In this document: one piece after another, positions 45,958 to 58,800 of the stretch
Layout: each line of letters begins with the position of its first letter
How positions within the stretch are numbered: the first letter of the stretch is position 1
NCBI GenBank assembly: GCA_028641055.1
Contig: CM054059.1
Coordinates: 115,231,071-115,295,070, forward strand
DNA: 64,000 nt
Direction of reading: 5' to 3'
DNA from: Alopecurus myosuroides
Lineage: Eukaryota > Streptophyta > Magnoliopsida > Poales > Poaceae
Translations under genes and position numbers: made by a program
Notes under the pieces: generated by a model
The model's database searches: none
Seen by the model: only the letters and a program-made list of their open reading frames with translations
Told to the model about the DNA's origin: nothing

Positions 45958-48900
45958 TGTCACATCCCAATTTTGGAATACCTGATAACACAGTTGTTTT
46001 GCTAATTGCTTGACAATTAAACTTTGATTGTAGTTGTTTGAGTGCAACTAAACAAACTAATTATATAATCTTACATGGCTAAGAAATTGAAAACAAAATA
46101 TTCAACATATTGTTCCAATGACCTTGGTAATATTTTCTAATGTAAATATTGATCATGGCCATATTTTCTAAAGTAAATATTGATCAAAGAGTTTTCCAAA
46201 AACATCTTATGAATCCAATACTTGTTGAATATTATTCCAAGACCTAAATTAAGAAAGAGGAAACACTTAATAAATTTCCCTAAAAAGATTATCAGAAAAA
46301 GAGGCATTCTTAAATGCTTCACCAAAATATTATCAAATGTTTTTCCAACCTTGCAAGATTAAAAACAAAGGTATTGGAGAGCATTGACTTGCTATCTCTA
46401 TTCACATAAATATTTTGGCAAAGCATTGATAAAGAAAAGCCTAGTGCTTTATTAAATAGAAATTCCAATATTTCTAGAAACAGAAAACTAAAACAAGTTA
46501 CTATTGGAAACTTTCCTCAAATGATTTGAAATTCATACCATTGCTTCCTTATGTCAAATAAGGAACACACACAAGAGGAGACCAAAAATTGAATCCATTA
46601 AAGCCCTGAAAACATGAATTTTCTCCACAGCAACATTTGGGATTTTGAACAAGTTTGTTCTACAAACTTCTTCCAAATGACATGAAATAAATACCACATG
46701 CGCTATATCATGAATGAGGATGAAAACCAAAAGGAAACAAGTTTTTGAATTGTTTAAGTTCCCAAAAACCCCTGTTTTCTTCACAGCACCTTTTTGAAAT
46801 TTGAACAAGTTTGTTCTATGAAGTAACTCAAAATGACTTGAATTTTCTACCACATAAGGAACACATCAAATAAGGAATGTGTGCCAAAAATTATCATTTT
46901 TGGAAACTCCTAAGTAGGTTAATAAATTCAATGTCCATTTATGTAAGAATTCAAATTTGAACAACTTTGAATTATAAAGTTTCACCAATTGATCCAATTT
47001 TCATATATGTTGTGTATCTCAACTAATTAGAATTTGGGGAAAAAGGATTTAAAATTTAAACTTTGTTTGCCTAGTGAAAACAACCATTTTCAGAGAGCAA
47101 AGGACCTACTTGTAAATTTTCCAGGGACTTAAATGTAATCCTAGTCACATGGTGTCCTTCTTCTTCCTGTAGATGACGCCATGGCTGCCCATGCTTCCTT
47201 AGCTTCGAGTAGAAGGCTCCTAGTTGCTTAAAAACCCCTCCCATGTGCTCTACCTGCTCCCTCTCTCTCCCCACTCGAAGCCTCTCTCTCTCACTGTACC
47301 AAAAAGGCCAAAAAAACGAAAACCGAACCCTAGCTTCTAAGCTCGCCGCCGATTAGGCCATTGCCGTGCTCGCCGCCGGCAGCCGCTAGCTCCATCGTCT
47401 TCGCCTGGTTGTGGTTGTGCTCGGTGCAAAACGAATCGGGCCGAAACGAACCGTAGACGCCGCGCCGTCCGGTTCCCTTCTCCGAGCCCGACGACTCCGG
47501 CGAGGGATTCCGGCCGCCTCGAGCCCCCTCCTTCCTCTCCGAGCACCTCTACGCGTTTAGGGTAAGAAGGTGAGCCTCCCCGTCGTTTTTTCCCCCTCCC
47601 TCTCGTTCGGAATCGCCGCCGTGCCGAGCTCCTGTCCGGCCGCCGCCGTGCCCTCGTCGCCGGCCGCGCTCCGGTCCTTCCCTGGAAACGGCGTTGGCCC
47701 TAGTTGGTAGCCCACGACGAGAGGAACCCGTATGTGTGCTTGATTCGTAAAATGGTAAACGTTTACGCTCGGATTCGTGCTCGCCGGAGCAGTCCCGCCG
47801 GCGGGTGACGCGAGCATGACGTCGTGGCGACGTCAGCCTCCCTTGACCCCGCGCAGAGAGTCAAACTGGCGCGTGGGCCGGGTCTTGCTTGCGTGGCCGC
47901 CCGCGTGGCTGGCTGGCCCGCGCGTCAGCGACCGATGGCTAGCTCTGGCCGCGGTGAGATTTGGATCTGGCCGGCCCAGTGAGCAGATCTGGCCCAACAA
48001 GTGTTTGTTTTCCATTTTAATTTTACAGAATGTTACCTGTTTGCTTTTGGCTCTAAAAGGGAACCTAAAATATGAATTTGGACAAACCAAAATTCACAGA
48101 TGTAAAGCAACTAAATCTAAACCATCTCAACTTTGCAGATCTACATTTGGATGGATATTTTTGCAATGAAAAATGATTTGGCAACAGCTACCAGAAACAC
48201 CAAAATGAGCACCATTTTAATTTTACAATTCCAAATGAGGTGAGGCCAATTGCATTGGAAAGCCCTTGAAATTATCTAACAGGAGCATTTAACCTCGTTT
48301 CCAAATTCATTGTATTGTTTAAATGGCATGCAATTTGGTAAAACACCAGAGAGAACTTTGGTGATTTTTATAAATTAATTAAAGATGAATTTTGATGCAA
48401 ACTCAACTGGATGGTCTTGTATATGTTTAGGGCTATCCAAACCTAGAAGGGTTTAATTTTTAGAGCATCCTATAAAATTTGGTGGACAGATCTTTGATTT
48501 GCTTGTTTCTGCCATTTTGGCATTTTAAGTAATTAAATTGTGTGATTATATTTTTGTGTTGCAATATTGTTTTCTAGCATGTAAAAGTTGTGTGAACTTG
48601 TTTTCTAAGGTGTACTTAGCTATTTTAGCATGTTAGAATGTGTGAACTTGAGTGGATAAGAAATAGGATTTTCTGAGAATTAACATATGATTACTCTCTA
48701 GTTAATATTTGCATAGTAATTTTGAGTGATACAATTATGTGCAAACACTTGAGTTTGTTGATTGGATCCAGTACCATATTGGTACTGATTTTGTGTTGTT
48801 ATCACCTCTGCTATGTTGCATTTGAGTTGGTAGAAAAGCATGAGTAGCTTAATCATTACTATGAGGATGTTTGGAAAAATTCCCTCATGTGTGGAATTTT

Positions 48901-51900
48901 TGGTATTAATATTTGTGGTTTTGTGACCACATATTTTTGGGTTGTATCCATAGGTCCAGTAGCATTTTGATAAGTTTGTTATGAGTACTTTACTCCTAGA
49001 TTTTTCACTTGTGTGAAAACAATAGCAGGAGTAGCATTGCCTTGCTTATTTTAGCACCCTGTTATTTTCTGCTAGTATTGTTATTACACTAGGTGCTAGT
49101 TTAGCATTTTATTAATTTTTATCAAATGGACCAGAGGCTTTGTGACCTCTTAATGCTTGATATGCTAGTGGAGCACCCACTGGTTTCATTGCATTTTTGG
49201 TGGAAACATTATTTCCCCACACTAGATGTGTTTCTTTTATATATGTTTTGAGTAGATCTTTAAATGCTTTTTAAGCTTATTGCTAGATTAATTCTCATGA
49301 AACTAGTACCATTTAGGTACTGTTATTTTGGTTATAGAACCTCTAGATACTTGGTGCTTGTGTTTGAAATAGATTTAAAATAGAAATGCTTAAAGTCTAA
49401 ATTTCATACTAGGATATTCATGTATGCTTTTTGTCTTGTTTTCCCTTAGGGAAAAATATGAATCTTTGGTGTGGAAACCAGAGGATGGAATGTCCTTGTG
49501 GCATTATTATCTTAGGGTTTTCACCTCTGATAGGTTTCCTCTTAAGTAGCATAAAAGCATGAATAACACTTGGATGACTAGGAATTAATCTCCTCACATG
49601 TGTAGCATTTTAAGCATAGTTTTTCCTTGTTTCCTAGCTATGTTTTTTATGTTATTTTGTGGAATCCAGTAGAATTTATGGTACTGGTTAGAGGAGTATT
49701 TTGCCTCTGCTAGCTTGCACACTTGTGCATAACATTAGCTAGTGTAGCCTAAAATAGTCTAGTATTTTTCCTAAATTTTCTACTAGTATGAGTAGGAGTT
49801 TTTGGATGTTTGTTTGTTTGTTTTGAGCACTTTTATAAAAGTGACCAGAGGCTTATTAACCTCTTGGTGAGCATATTTGCTAGTGGAACACCCACTGGTA
49901 TGTTTGCCTCATGGTGGAAAAATAGGTTTGACTTGTTGTCATGAGCTTATTTCACCACTTGAGTAATTTAGCAAATTATGTGTGCTAGCCATAGAGATTG
50001 TTGTGGGAATTTTTAGACATCAAAATGTGTTTTATGTGACACCCTACTGTCTAGTAACATGTGCTCTACCCCACTGGTCCATGGTGTTCTTAACTAAAAA
50101 TCATTGAATTGGCCACACATAAACACTAGGAAAAAAAGCAGACTTTTCAACTATAGTTTTTATGCCAATTTTTCTTAAGGGAAAAATTGAGAACTTGGGT
50201 GGTACTTCTTGATTGCTTGCTGTATGTATTACTTGTAGCCTTGTTTGTCTTGTTTGGTTCTGAATGTGTGTCCTTTATTCCTTTTACGGCGTTAGAAAAC
50301 GAAGAGGAAGGAAGTGTCGTGAAGCTCTGTTTCAAGTTCCAGTCACTCCAACAACCAGGGACACAAAGAGATACCAGGCAAGCCATCCTGATGCTTGCTG
50401 ATACAATACTTATCATTATCTATCATGCATGTTTTACCTCTGAAGTTTTACAAAAACTTGATTATCAAAACTAATTTTGATGTGGAATTTACTACTATAC
50501 TATATTATAGGTTACTATCATGCCAGTAGTTAAACTTGGTAATACCAAGCCCATAAGCCACCATATGGTATTTAATACCATCAAATATACTAGTCCCTAA
50601 GTGGACACCCTAAAATTGTGATTCTACGAAACAAAGGCTTTACGGAAAAACCCGGAGAAAAGGCGGATCCTTGTTCTCCGGAGGAATGTGGAAGTGGTCA
50701 TTTTTGAGAAGGTGGTGTTTTTCAAAAATGACACATAACCTAGTCTTCGCCGGACAACCTTTACCGTACTGCCACCCTACCCCAACATGGGCAAGGGGCT
50801 TAACTTGAAGTTTGTTCTTATTAGTGTGTGCTATCTCACTTGCTATAAGGGGCGTCGTACCCTCGAACCGAATGTCGTCAAAACTCCCAATGTTGAGGCA
50901 TATAAAGTGTGGGATTAATTTTCCCTCCGGATGCATTCATTGAGGCTCCTGGCTAGGCAGGGTGGGACTTGATGCCGGGGAGAACAACTTCAATCGAGAG
51001 ATAGGCATATTCTAGCTTGAACATAGTGGATGGTTATGATCAGATACCTGATGTTTACATACTGTTGTTACAGTCCGTGGTTGTTTCACGGGAGGTGTAC
51101 TGGATCTGGTGGATGTGTACACCTCTGCAGAGTACAACTTTTTCGAAGAAGCCGCGTCCTCGGATATGGACAGTTGAATGGCCATGTAGCTAGCATTGTG
51201 TCAATGTTTTCAAAAAGGATGTTTTTGAAAGGGAAATTTTGGAAAGGAAGTGTTGAACTTGTGAAGTTCGGAAAGGAAGGAAAACGTATACCGTGGAGGT
51301 ATCGTCGATGATGAAAAGCCAGATGATGTGATACAAAACAAAATGTTTTGCAAAGAAAACCTTTTGTACTCTAAGCAAGAATTCTGGAAACTGATTCCAA
51401 GAAGTTTTGCAAAGAGAAAAACCTTCTTTAACAAAACTTAACGAAACCTCTTGTACATGTGATATCTACAAGAGAAATAAAACTAGATTATTTTCTTTTG
51501 AAGTATCTTCTTCAACGAAGATACAGATTAACCTAACTGCAACTGTGGTGTCATCATATATGAACACCATTGATAGTGAACCATATTTATAGCCTACCTA
51601 TTCCAACATATAAGCATACTTGCATGTTGGTAAGTGACATGATGGATGTCTTGCTGAGTACATTCAAATGTACTCATTATGGTTTCGCCCCTGGTATCTA
51701 CTTATCAGATTTGGAGAAGGAGCCTCCAAAGGATATCTATGAAGAGGAGTACGGAGTTGACGGCTTTGCGAACTAGGATTGTCTCCGGGTCAGCAGCCTG
51801 TAGGTTAAGGCGTGACTTGGGCTCAACTACGTTGTGTTTTATTTGTCTTCCGCTGTGTTTGATAAGTTGCCTGCCCCATGCGGCAGTTGTGTTAAACTTG

Positions 51901-52053
51901 ATCATGTGATATATGTGTAATACCTTTATGTATTCGTGTAATGGATGATGTATTTCTGTGTGCCAACTGTGTATGTTGTTCACGACTGATCTTTCTGGGA
52001 TCGTGAATGTATGCATACGGAGGGTTTCAGACTGCCGGTCTGGGGTCCTTACA
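45958..52053 (+). repeat. 5' LTR of the LARD-type element (6096 bp)
   Basis: AT-rich ends surround a GC-rich island (about 47340-47960). The segment before the island, TTAAAAACCCC (about 47230) followed by CT-rich sequence and AACCCTAGC, looks like a promoter and leader. AGGGTAAGAAGG at about 47560 is a plausible splice donor. The small open frames here recur at +9934 only because the 3' LTR is a copy. Confidence 0.93.
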
Positions 52054-55000
52054 GAGTTGGTATCAGAGCCATCCTGACCTTAGGAGACCTTAGTTAGCAT
52101 GGACGTCAGATAGGAAAGAAAAGTGTTTTTGAGTAAAAACCTATTTACTATCTACATTAGTTTTATCCAAGGGAATTTTAGTATATTTTCCCTCCTTCTG
52201 ATCTCTTCAAAAGATTCTAAATACATATGAAGGGCGTCCTTGAACAGTGGTTCGAAGGGCGGGCCTTACAGAGTTAGTATCTCTCTCGGTTAAGAGTTTA
52301 TTTCTTACTTGTTTGCAACTGCTCCGCTCTGTTTTTGAAACATCTCTCGTATTTGAAGTTTTCTGTCCAGAAAATAGTTGGGGTTTCAAAAACAGATTGT
52401 TGCATAGTTTTACCTCTCTCAATTAAAGTTTTATCAAAACTTTACTCCTATTTTCTTGTTTCCATACAAAAACTTTTATACTTGCCGATGTCCCGAGAAG
52501 ACCAAAATAATTGCCTAGCTCTACAGTGATGATGGTCAGAAGTAGATATAGTTCTTCAGCCACTTCTAGGATTTTGGACCAGTCTAGTTTGGAGTAATTT
52601 AGCGATAACTCCATGAGTATTCTCCCCCGACGTAGCTCCAATGGAGCCTTGCTTGTGTGTTTTGGCTTGCTTATGTGTGTCCGTAGGACTTTGTGCTATT
52701 GTGTGGTGTAGATTTTGAATCATCTAGGCTTCTATATGTTTGCGGAGTGCTCAAGTTTTGCAAATTTGTGATTGCCCCGCTCTTGTTTTTGAATCGCCTC
52801 GTGTTAAATTTTTGCAAGCAAAAATGTTTGTATAGTATTCAAAAACAAGAATTTGTTGCTTAGACTTATATTTGTTTTCGCTTCGATAATGCCACCCGTC
52901 GTGAACCACCACCATATCCCTCACAATCAATGAAAGTACCATTAGACCTAATAATAGAGGACCATCAAGCCACACGAGCTGATAGCATTGCTACCAGTGA
53001 TGCACTCCAACAGATAAAGCTCCAACAACGACAACCTCATAGAAGAAAAGGCATGAAGAAAACCAACCAATACTGACCAAAAACCTCTATGTTTTGTCTG
53101 TTTGCAAAAGACTCGTTTTGCCCTGTTGGCTAAATGATGCACCTTTTTATGTTCCCTTTTAAAAGACCAAACAAGAGAAATCCCCTTTTAAAGGTTATAT
53201 ACCTCCCTCCTCTGGAGAAAGTTGAAAAAGAAGTCTTTACATGCCATGAAGCGCACCCCCCTCAAAAGCCAATCAAAAGAGCACAATTCAATATTCGCCG
53301 TACAATGACGCTAGTCGTATCTTGTCGGACAAACATGATTAAATATAAAGCTAACAAGGCTAACATGCTTTGTCTAATCTTAGGTTGACACCTAACCAAA
53401 TCATGTGAAATACTGACAACTCTTTCTAAACCAAGAAATTAAGTGACTTCGGACACCTTTTAATCTAGTTGGTAAAAAGGAGAAGTCACGAGAAAATAAG
53501 TTGATGACCTATTCGTTTACTAGTCAATAGGATATCATGTGTATCTAATTTGGAAAACCAAATCTTAATATACATTGTAGGTACTATGAGATTCGGGGTT
53601 TAGAAATTAAGTGAACGATGGAATGTTTATAATAGATCTGGAAAACATCAGTTTTCCTGTTGTTATTTCTTTGTGTGCTCTTGATTGAAATAAATTTGTG
53701 TTTTATTCAATCTTGCTTCCTAACTTATATGGAGTTGGTAGGACTTGTTATTATGTTATTTTCTTACAATGAATCTACCCTAGAAAGTGTGTGCATGATT
53801 GAAAACTCGAATAAAAAAATGAATAGCATTTGTTACCTTCTAGTTTATTTTGTGGATTGTTGAGTGGGCAAATCCTTATAGATTTGTTGTACCTAGATTT
53901 TTGTTATGTTTATGATAGATCCAGTACCATTTTGGTACTGTTATTTATATGATGTTATCTTCATTAACTTGCATGTGATCTTATAGCAAATCATGAGTAA
54001 CATTTGCTATTTTTCCAGTTTTTATTATTTGGAATTATTGTGAAAGCTAGACCTTTGTGTGAATGCTTTGATAAATTTTGTGCTATGTTTTCTTTGAGTC
54101 CAGTACCATTTAGGTACTGATATTTTGATGATTGTACCTATGATTAGCTTGCACGTCTTTTAATAAAACAACATGTGTAAGAATTGCTATCAATATGCAC
54201 TAGTATTGCTTCACTAGATTAAACAGCATTATATTTTTATCTTGTATGCAAAGTTTTTTCATGAGTAATCAGAGGCTTAGTACCTATTTTTACTTGGTAT
54301 TAGTAGGCCATAGCCCACTGGTCCCATTGTATTTTGGCTTGAGGATGAAAATCCCCAACCATACACATGTGTGAAAATAGCATGTTTCACTATGTGATTG
54401 ATTTCTATTTTCCACCATGGAAAATATAATTGTTTCTTTTCACTTATGCAAAGTGAGAAGTTTATTTCTTATTAGTAAATACTAATATGTTTAGGTGTGA
54501 TCCTTTTGTTAGCATAATATTCCTTAGGGGTATCATGTTAAGAAATGTTTCACTATCGTGTGCTGAAATTAAATTGTTCGCAAATAAAATAAATTCCTCT
54601 TGATTGGTAGATTGTTTGTGAATGATTTTAAATTGAGTGTATGGATTTTTGAAAAGGTTTAGATAACTTTTCATTAATTTCATAGCTACTGGTTGTGTGA
54701 GTTATACCTTGCTTGTTTGCTAGTAATTGTTTAAAGAAAACAGAAATTGCTAGAAGAAAATTTCTGCATGATTAATAGTTGTATCATGGGATTGTTTTGG
54801 TGTTTGTGCTTACTAACATGAGTAAGTTTTATGTACTGTTATTAGGTACATTTATATTCATGACTTGCTTGTTTAAGTTTAAACATCATGATAGCATTGT
54901 TTGCTTCTCTAGAGTAAACTAGTTTCACCACTAGAAAATGGTGATTTTTGCTCTAGTATTACCCTCTTTTTATTTTATGAGTATATGTGTTGATATAGCA

Positions 55001-55891
55001 TGTTTAGGAAGTTATTACTTCTGTTATCATGCCATGAATTATTTAGTTTCATGTTCTATGGTTATAGGATATGATTATCTCTTATAGCATGCTGGTGTAG
55101 ATTTTTCATACTAGTGTGTTATTTGTGCAGACCTTTTTTATGCCTGTGTAATAGGAGTTTTATCTTGTGTAAGATGGTGTTTTAGAGTATCTTTATGATT
55201 AGATTCATTGGTTTTTAGCTACTGGTTGTTTGCTAATTGTTCATGATTGATGGATTCCAAAACCTCTACTAAACAATAACCTAGTGAATAAATGGTCTAT
55301 TCATCTGTGGTGTTGTTTGCTTGCTTATTGGATTTTGTTTAAATGTTTTACCTTAGCATGAGTTAATACTTGTGTTATGATTGTGCTTAAGAGTACCTTA
55401 GGAATCTAAAACATCCAACTAAAATCATGAACATATTAAGTGATAGTTGCTTGTGGTGAGTAATAACCACTGCCATGAGTATGGTTCTGTCTGTTTATTT
55501 TACCTTAGCAACCTAACCTTTGCATCCACAAGCTATATTTTTAGCTTCTTATATACCTTATTATGAGAGTGGTACACCACTCCATATGTGTTATGTAAGA
55601 TGTGGGATATAGCTAGGAACTCATGTAAAAATTGACGGTATATTTCCAGGTAGTTCTGCACAAACCTTAATTTTTGTTCAAACTAGGAAACAAAAAGTTT
55701 TGGACCTAAAACAAGTACTGGTGTACTTCTTTTAATAGTGAATTCACTAATTTAGGGATGTACCCCACCTCCCAAGAAAAGTCAAAGGGGGGAAGCACCT
55801 GCACTCCAACACTAACATTGTGTTTGTTGGCCCTCCCTTACTCCTCGCCTGTGAATCTCGGGGACGAGATTCTTTTTAAGGGGGGAAGACC
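52054..55891 (+). other. Internal domain of the LARD-type element
   Basis: PBS TGGTATCAGAGC is at 52058-52069. No frame longer than about 100 codons is present and no retroviral motif is seen. From about 53880 on it repeats modules also found in the LTR: the CAGTACC..GGTACTG dyad and 'cagaggctt...cccactgg'. The PPT (TTTTTAAGGGGGGAAGACC) precedes the 3' LTR. Confidence 0.85.
55873..55891 (+). other. Polypurine tract of the LARD-type element
   Basis: TTTTTAAGGGGGGAAGACC lies immediately before the 3' LTR, the expected plus-strand primer position. Confidence 0.85.
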
Positions 55892-58800
55892 TGTCACATC
55901 CCAATTTTGGAATACCTGATAACACAGTTGTTTTGCTAATTGCTTGACAATTAAACTTTGATTGTAGTTGTTTGAGTGCAACTAAACAAACTAATTATAT
56001 AATCTTACATGGCTAAGAAATTGAAAACAAAATATTCAACATATTGTTCCAATGACCTTGGTAATATTTTCTAATGTAAATATTGATCATGGCCATATTT
56101 TCTAAAGTAAATATTGATCAAAGAGTTTTCCAAAAACATCTTATGAATCCAATACTTGTTGAATATTATTCCAAGACCTAAATTAAGAAAGAGGAAACAC
56201 TTAATAAATTTCCCTAAAAAGATTATCAGAAAAAGAGGCATTCTTAAATGCTTCACCAAAATATTATCAAATGTTTTTCCAACCTTGCAAGATTAAAAAC
56301 AAAGGTATTGGAGAGCATTGACTTGCTATCTCTATTCACATAAATATTTTGGCAAAGCATTGATAAAGAAAAGCCTAGTGCTTTATTAAATAGAAATTCC
56401 AATATTTCTAGAAACAGAAAACTAAAACAAGTTACTATTGGAAACTTTCCTCAAATGATTTGAAATTCATACCATTGCTTCCTTATGTCAAATAAGGAAC
56501 ACACACAAGAGGAGACCAAAAATTGAATCCATTAAAGCCCTGAAAACATGAATTTTCTCCACAGCAACATTTGGGATTTTGAACAAGTTTGTTCTACAAA
56601 CTTCTTCCAAATGACATGAAATAAATACCACATGCGCTATATCATGAATGAGGATGAAAACCAAAAGGAAACAAGTTTTTGAATTGTTTAAGTTCCCAAA
56701 AACCCCTGTTTTCTTCACAGCACCTTTTTGAAATTTGAACAAGTTTGTTCTATGAAGTAACTCAAAATGACTTGAATTTTCTACCACATAAGGAACACAT
56801 CAAATAAGGAATGTGTGCCAAAAATTATCATTTTTGGAAACTCCTAAGTAGGTTAATAAATTCAATGTCCATTTATGTAAGAATTCAAATTTGAACAACT
56901 TTGAATTATAAAGTTTCACCAATTGATCCAATTTTCATATATGTTGTGTATCTCAACTAATTAGAATTTGGGGCAAAAGGATTTAAAATTTAAACTTTGT
57001 TTGCCTAGTGAAAACAACCATTTTCAGAGAGCAAAGGACCTACTTGTAAATTTTCCAGGGACTTAAATGTAATCCTAGTCACATGGTGTCCTTCTTCTTC
57101 CTGTAGATGACGCCATGGCTGCCCATGCTTCCTTAGCTTCGAGTAGAAGGCTCCTAGTTGCTTAAAAACCCCTCCCATGTGCTCTACCTGCTCCCTCTCT
57201 CTCCCCACTCGAAGCCTCTCTCTCTCACTGTACCAAAAAGGCCAAAAAAACGAAAACCGAACCCTAGCTTCTAAGCTCGCCGCCGATTAGGCCATTGCCG
57301 TGCTCGCCGCCGGCAGCCGCTAGCTCCATCGTCTTCGCCTGGTTGTGGTTGTGCTCGGTGCAAAACGAATCGGGCCGAAACGAACCGTAGACGCCGCGCC
57401 GTCCGGTTCCCTTCTCCGAGCCCGACGACTCCGGCGAGGGATTCCGGCCGCCTCGAGCCCCCTCCTTCCTCTCCGAGCACCTCTACGCGTTTAGGGTAAG
57501 AAGGTGAGCCTCCCCGTCGTTTTTTCCCCCTCCCTCTCGTTCGGAATCGCCGCCGTGCCGAGCTCCTGTCCGGCCGCCGCCGTGCCCTCGTCGCCGGCCG
57601 CGCTCCGGTCCTTCCCTGGAAACGGCGTTGGCCCTAGTTGGTAGCCCACGACGAGAGGAACCCGTATGTGTGCTTGATTCGTAAAATGGTAAACGTTTAC
57701 GCTCGGATTCGTGCTCGCCGGAGCAGTCCCGCCGGCGGGTGACGCGAGCATGACGTCGTGGCGACGTCAGCCTCCCTTGACCCCGCGCAGAGAGTCAAAC
57801 TGGCGCGTGGGCCGGGTCTTGCTTGCGTGGCCGCCCGCGTGGCTGGCTGGCCCGCGCGTCAGCGACCGATGGCTAGCTCTGGCCGCGGTGAGATTTGGAT
57901 CTGGCCGGCCCAGTGAGCAGATCTGGCCCAACAAGTGTTTGTTTTCCATTTTAATTTTACAGAATGTTACCTGTTTGCTTTTGGCTCTAAAAGGGAACCT
58001 AAAATATGAATTTGGACAAACCAAAATTCACAGATGTAAAGCAACTAAATCTAAACCATCTCAACTTTGCAGATCTACATTTGGATGGATATTTTTGCAA
58101 TGAAAAATGATTTGGCAACAGCTACCAGAAACACCAAAATGAGCACCATTTTAATTTTACAATTCCAAATGAGGTGAGGCCAATTGCATTGGAAAGCCCT
58201 TGAAATTATCTAACAGGAGCATTTAACCTCGTTTCCAAATTCATTGTATTTTTTAAATGGCATGCAATTTGGTAAAACACCAGAGAGAACTTTGGTGATT
58301 TTTATAAATTAATTAAAGATGAATTTTGATGCAAACTCAACTGGATGGTCTTGTATATGTTTAGGGCTATCCAAACCTAGAAGGGTTTAATTTTTAGAGC
58401 ATCCTATAAAATTTGGTGGACAGATCTTTGATTTGCTTGTTTCTGCCATTTTGGCATTTTAAGTAATTAAATTGTGTGATTATATTTTTGTGTTGCAATA
58501 TTGTTTTCTAGCATGTAAAAGTTGTGTGAACTTGTTTTCTAAGGTGTACTTAGCTATTTTAGCATGTTAGAATGTGTGAACTTGAGTGGATAAGAAATAG
58601 GATTTTCTGAGAATTAACATATGATTACTCTCTAGTTAATATTTGCATAGTAATTTTGAGTGATACAATTATGTGCAAACACTTGAGTTTGTTGATTGGA
58701 TCCAGTACCATATTGGTACTGATTTTGTGTTGTTATCACCTCTGCTATGTTGCATTTGAGTTGGTAGAAAAGCATGAGTAGCTTAATCATTACTATGAGG

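Noticed and set aside
46137..47817. Set of minus-strand open frames (62-99 aa) found again at 56071-57751
   Set aside because: They recur identically because both lie in the LTRs of one element. They have no domain, and the frames start and stop arbitrarily across non-coding LTR.
50187..50474. 95 aa plus-strand frame in the LARD LTR
   Set aside because: The 3' LTR copy has small indels in this stretch that break the frame, so it is not conserved as coding sequence.
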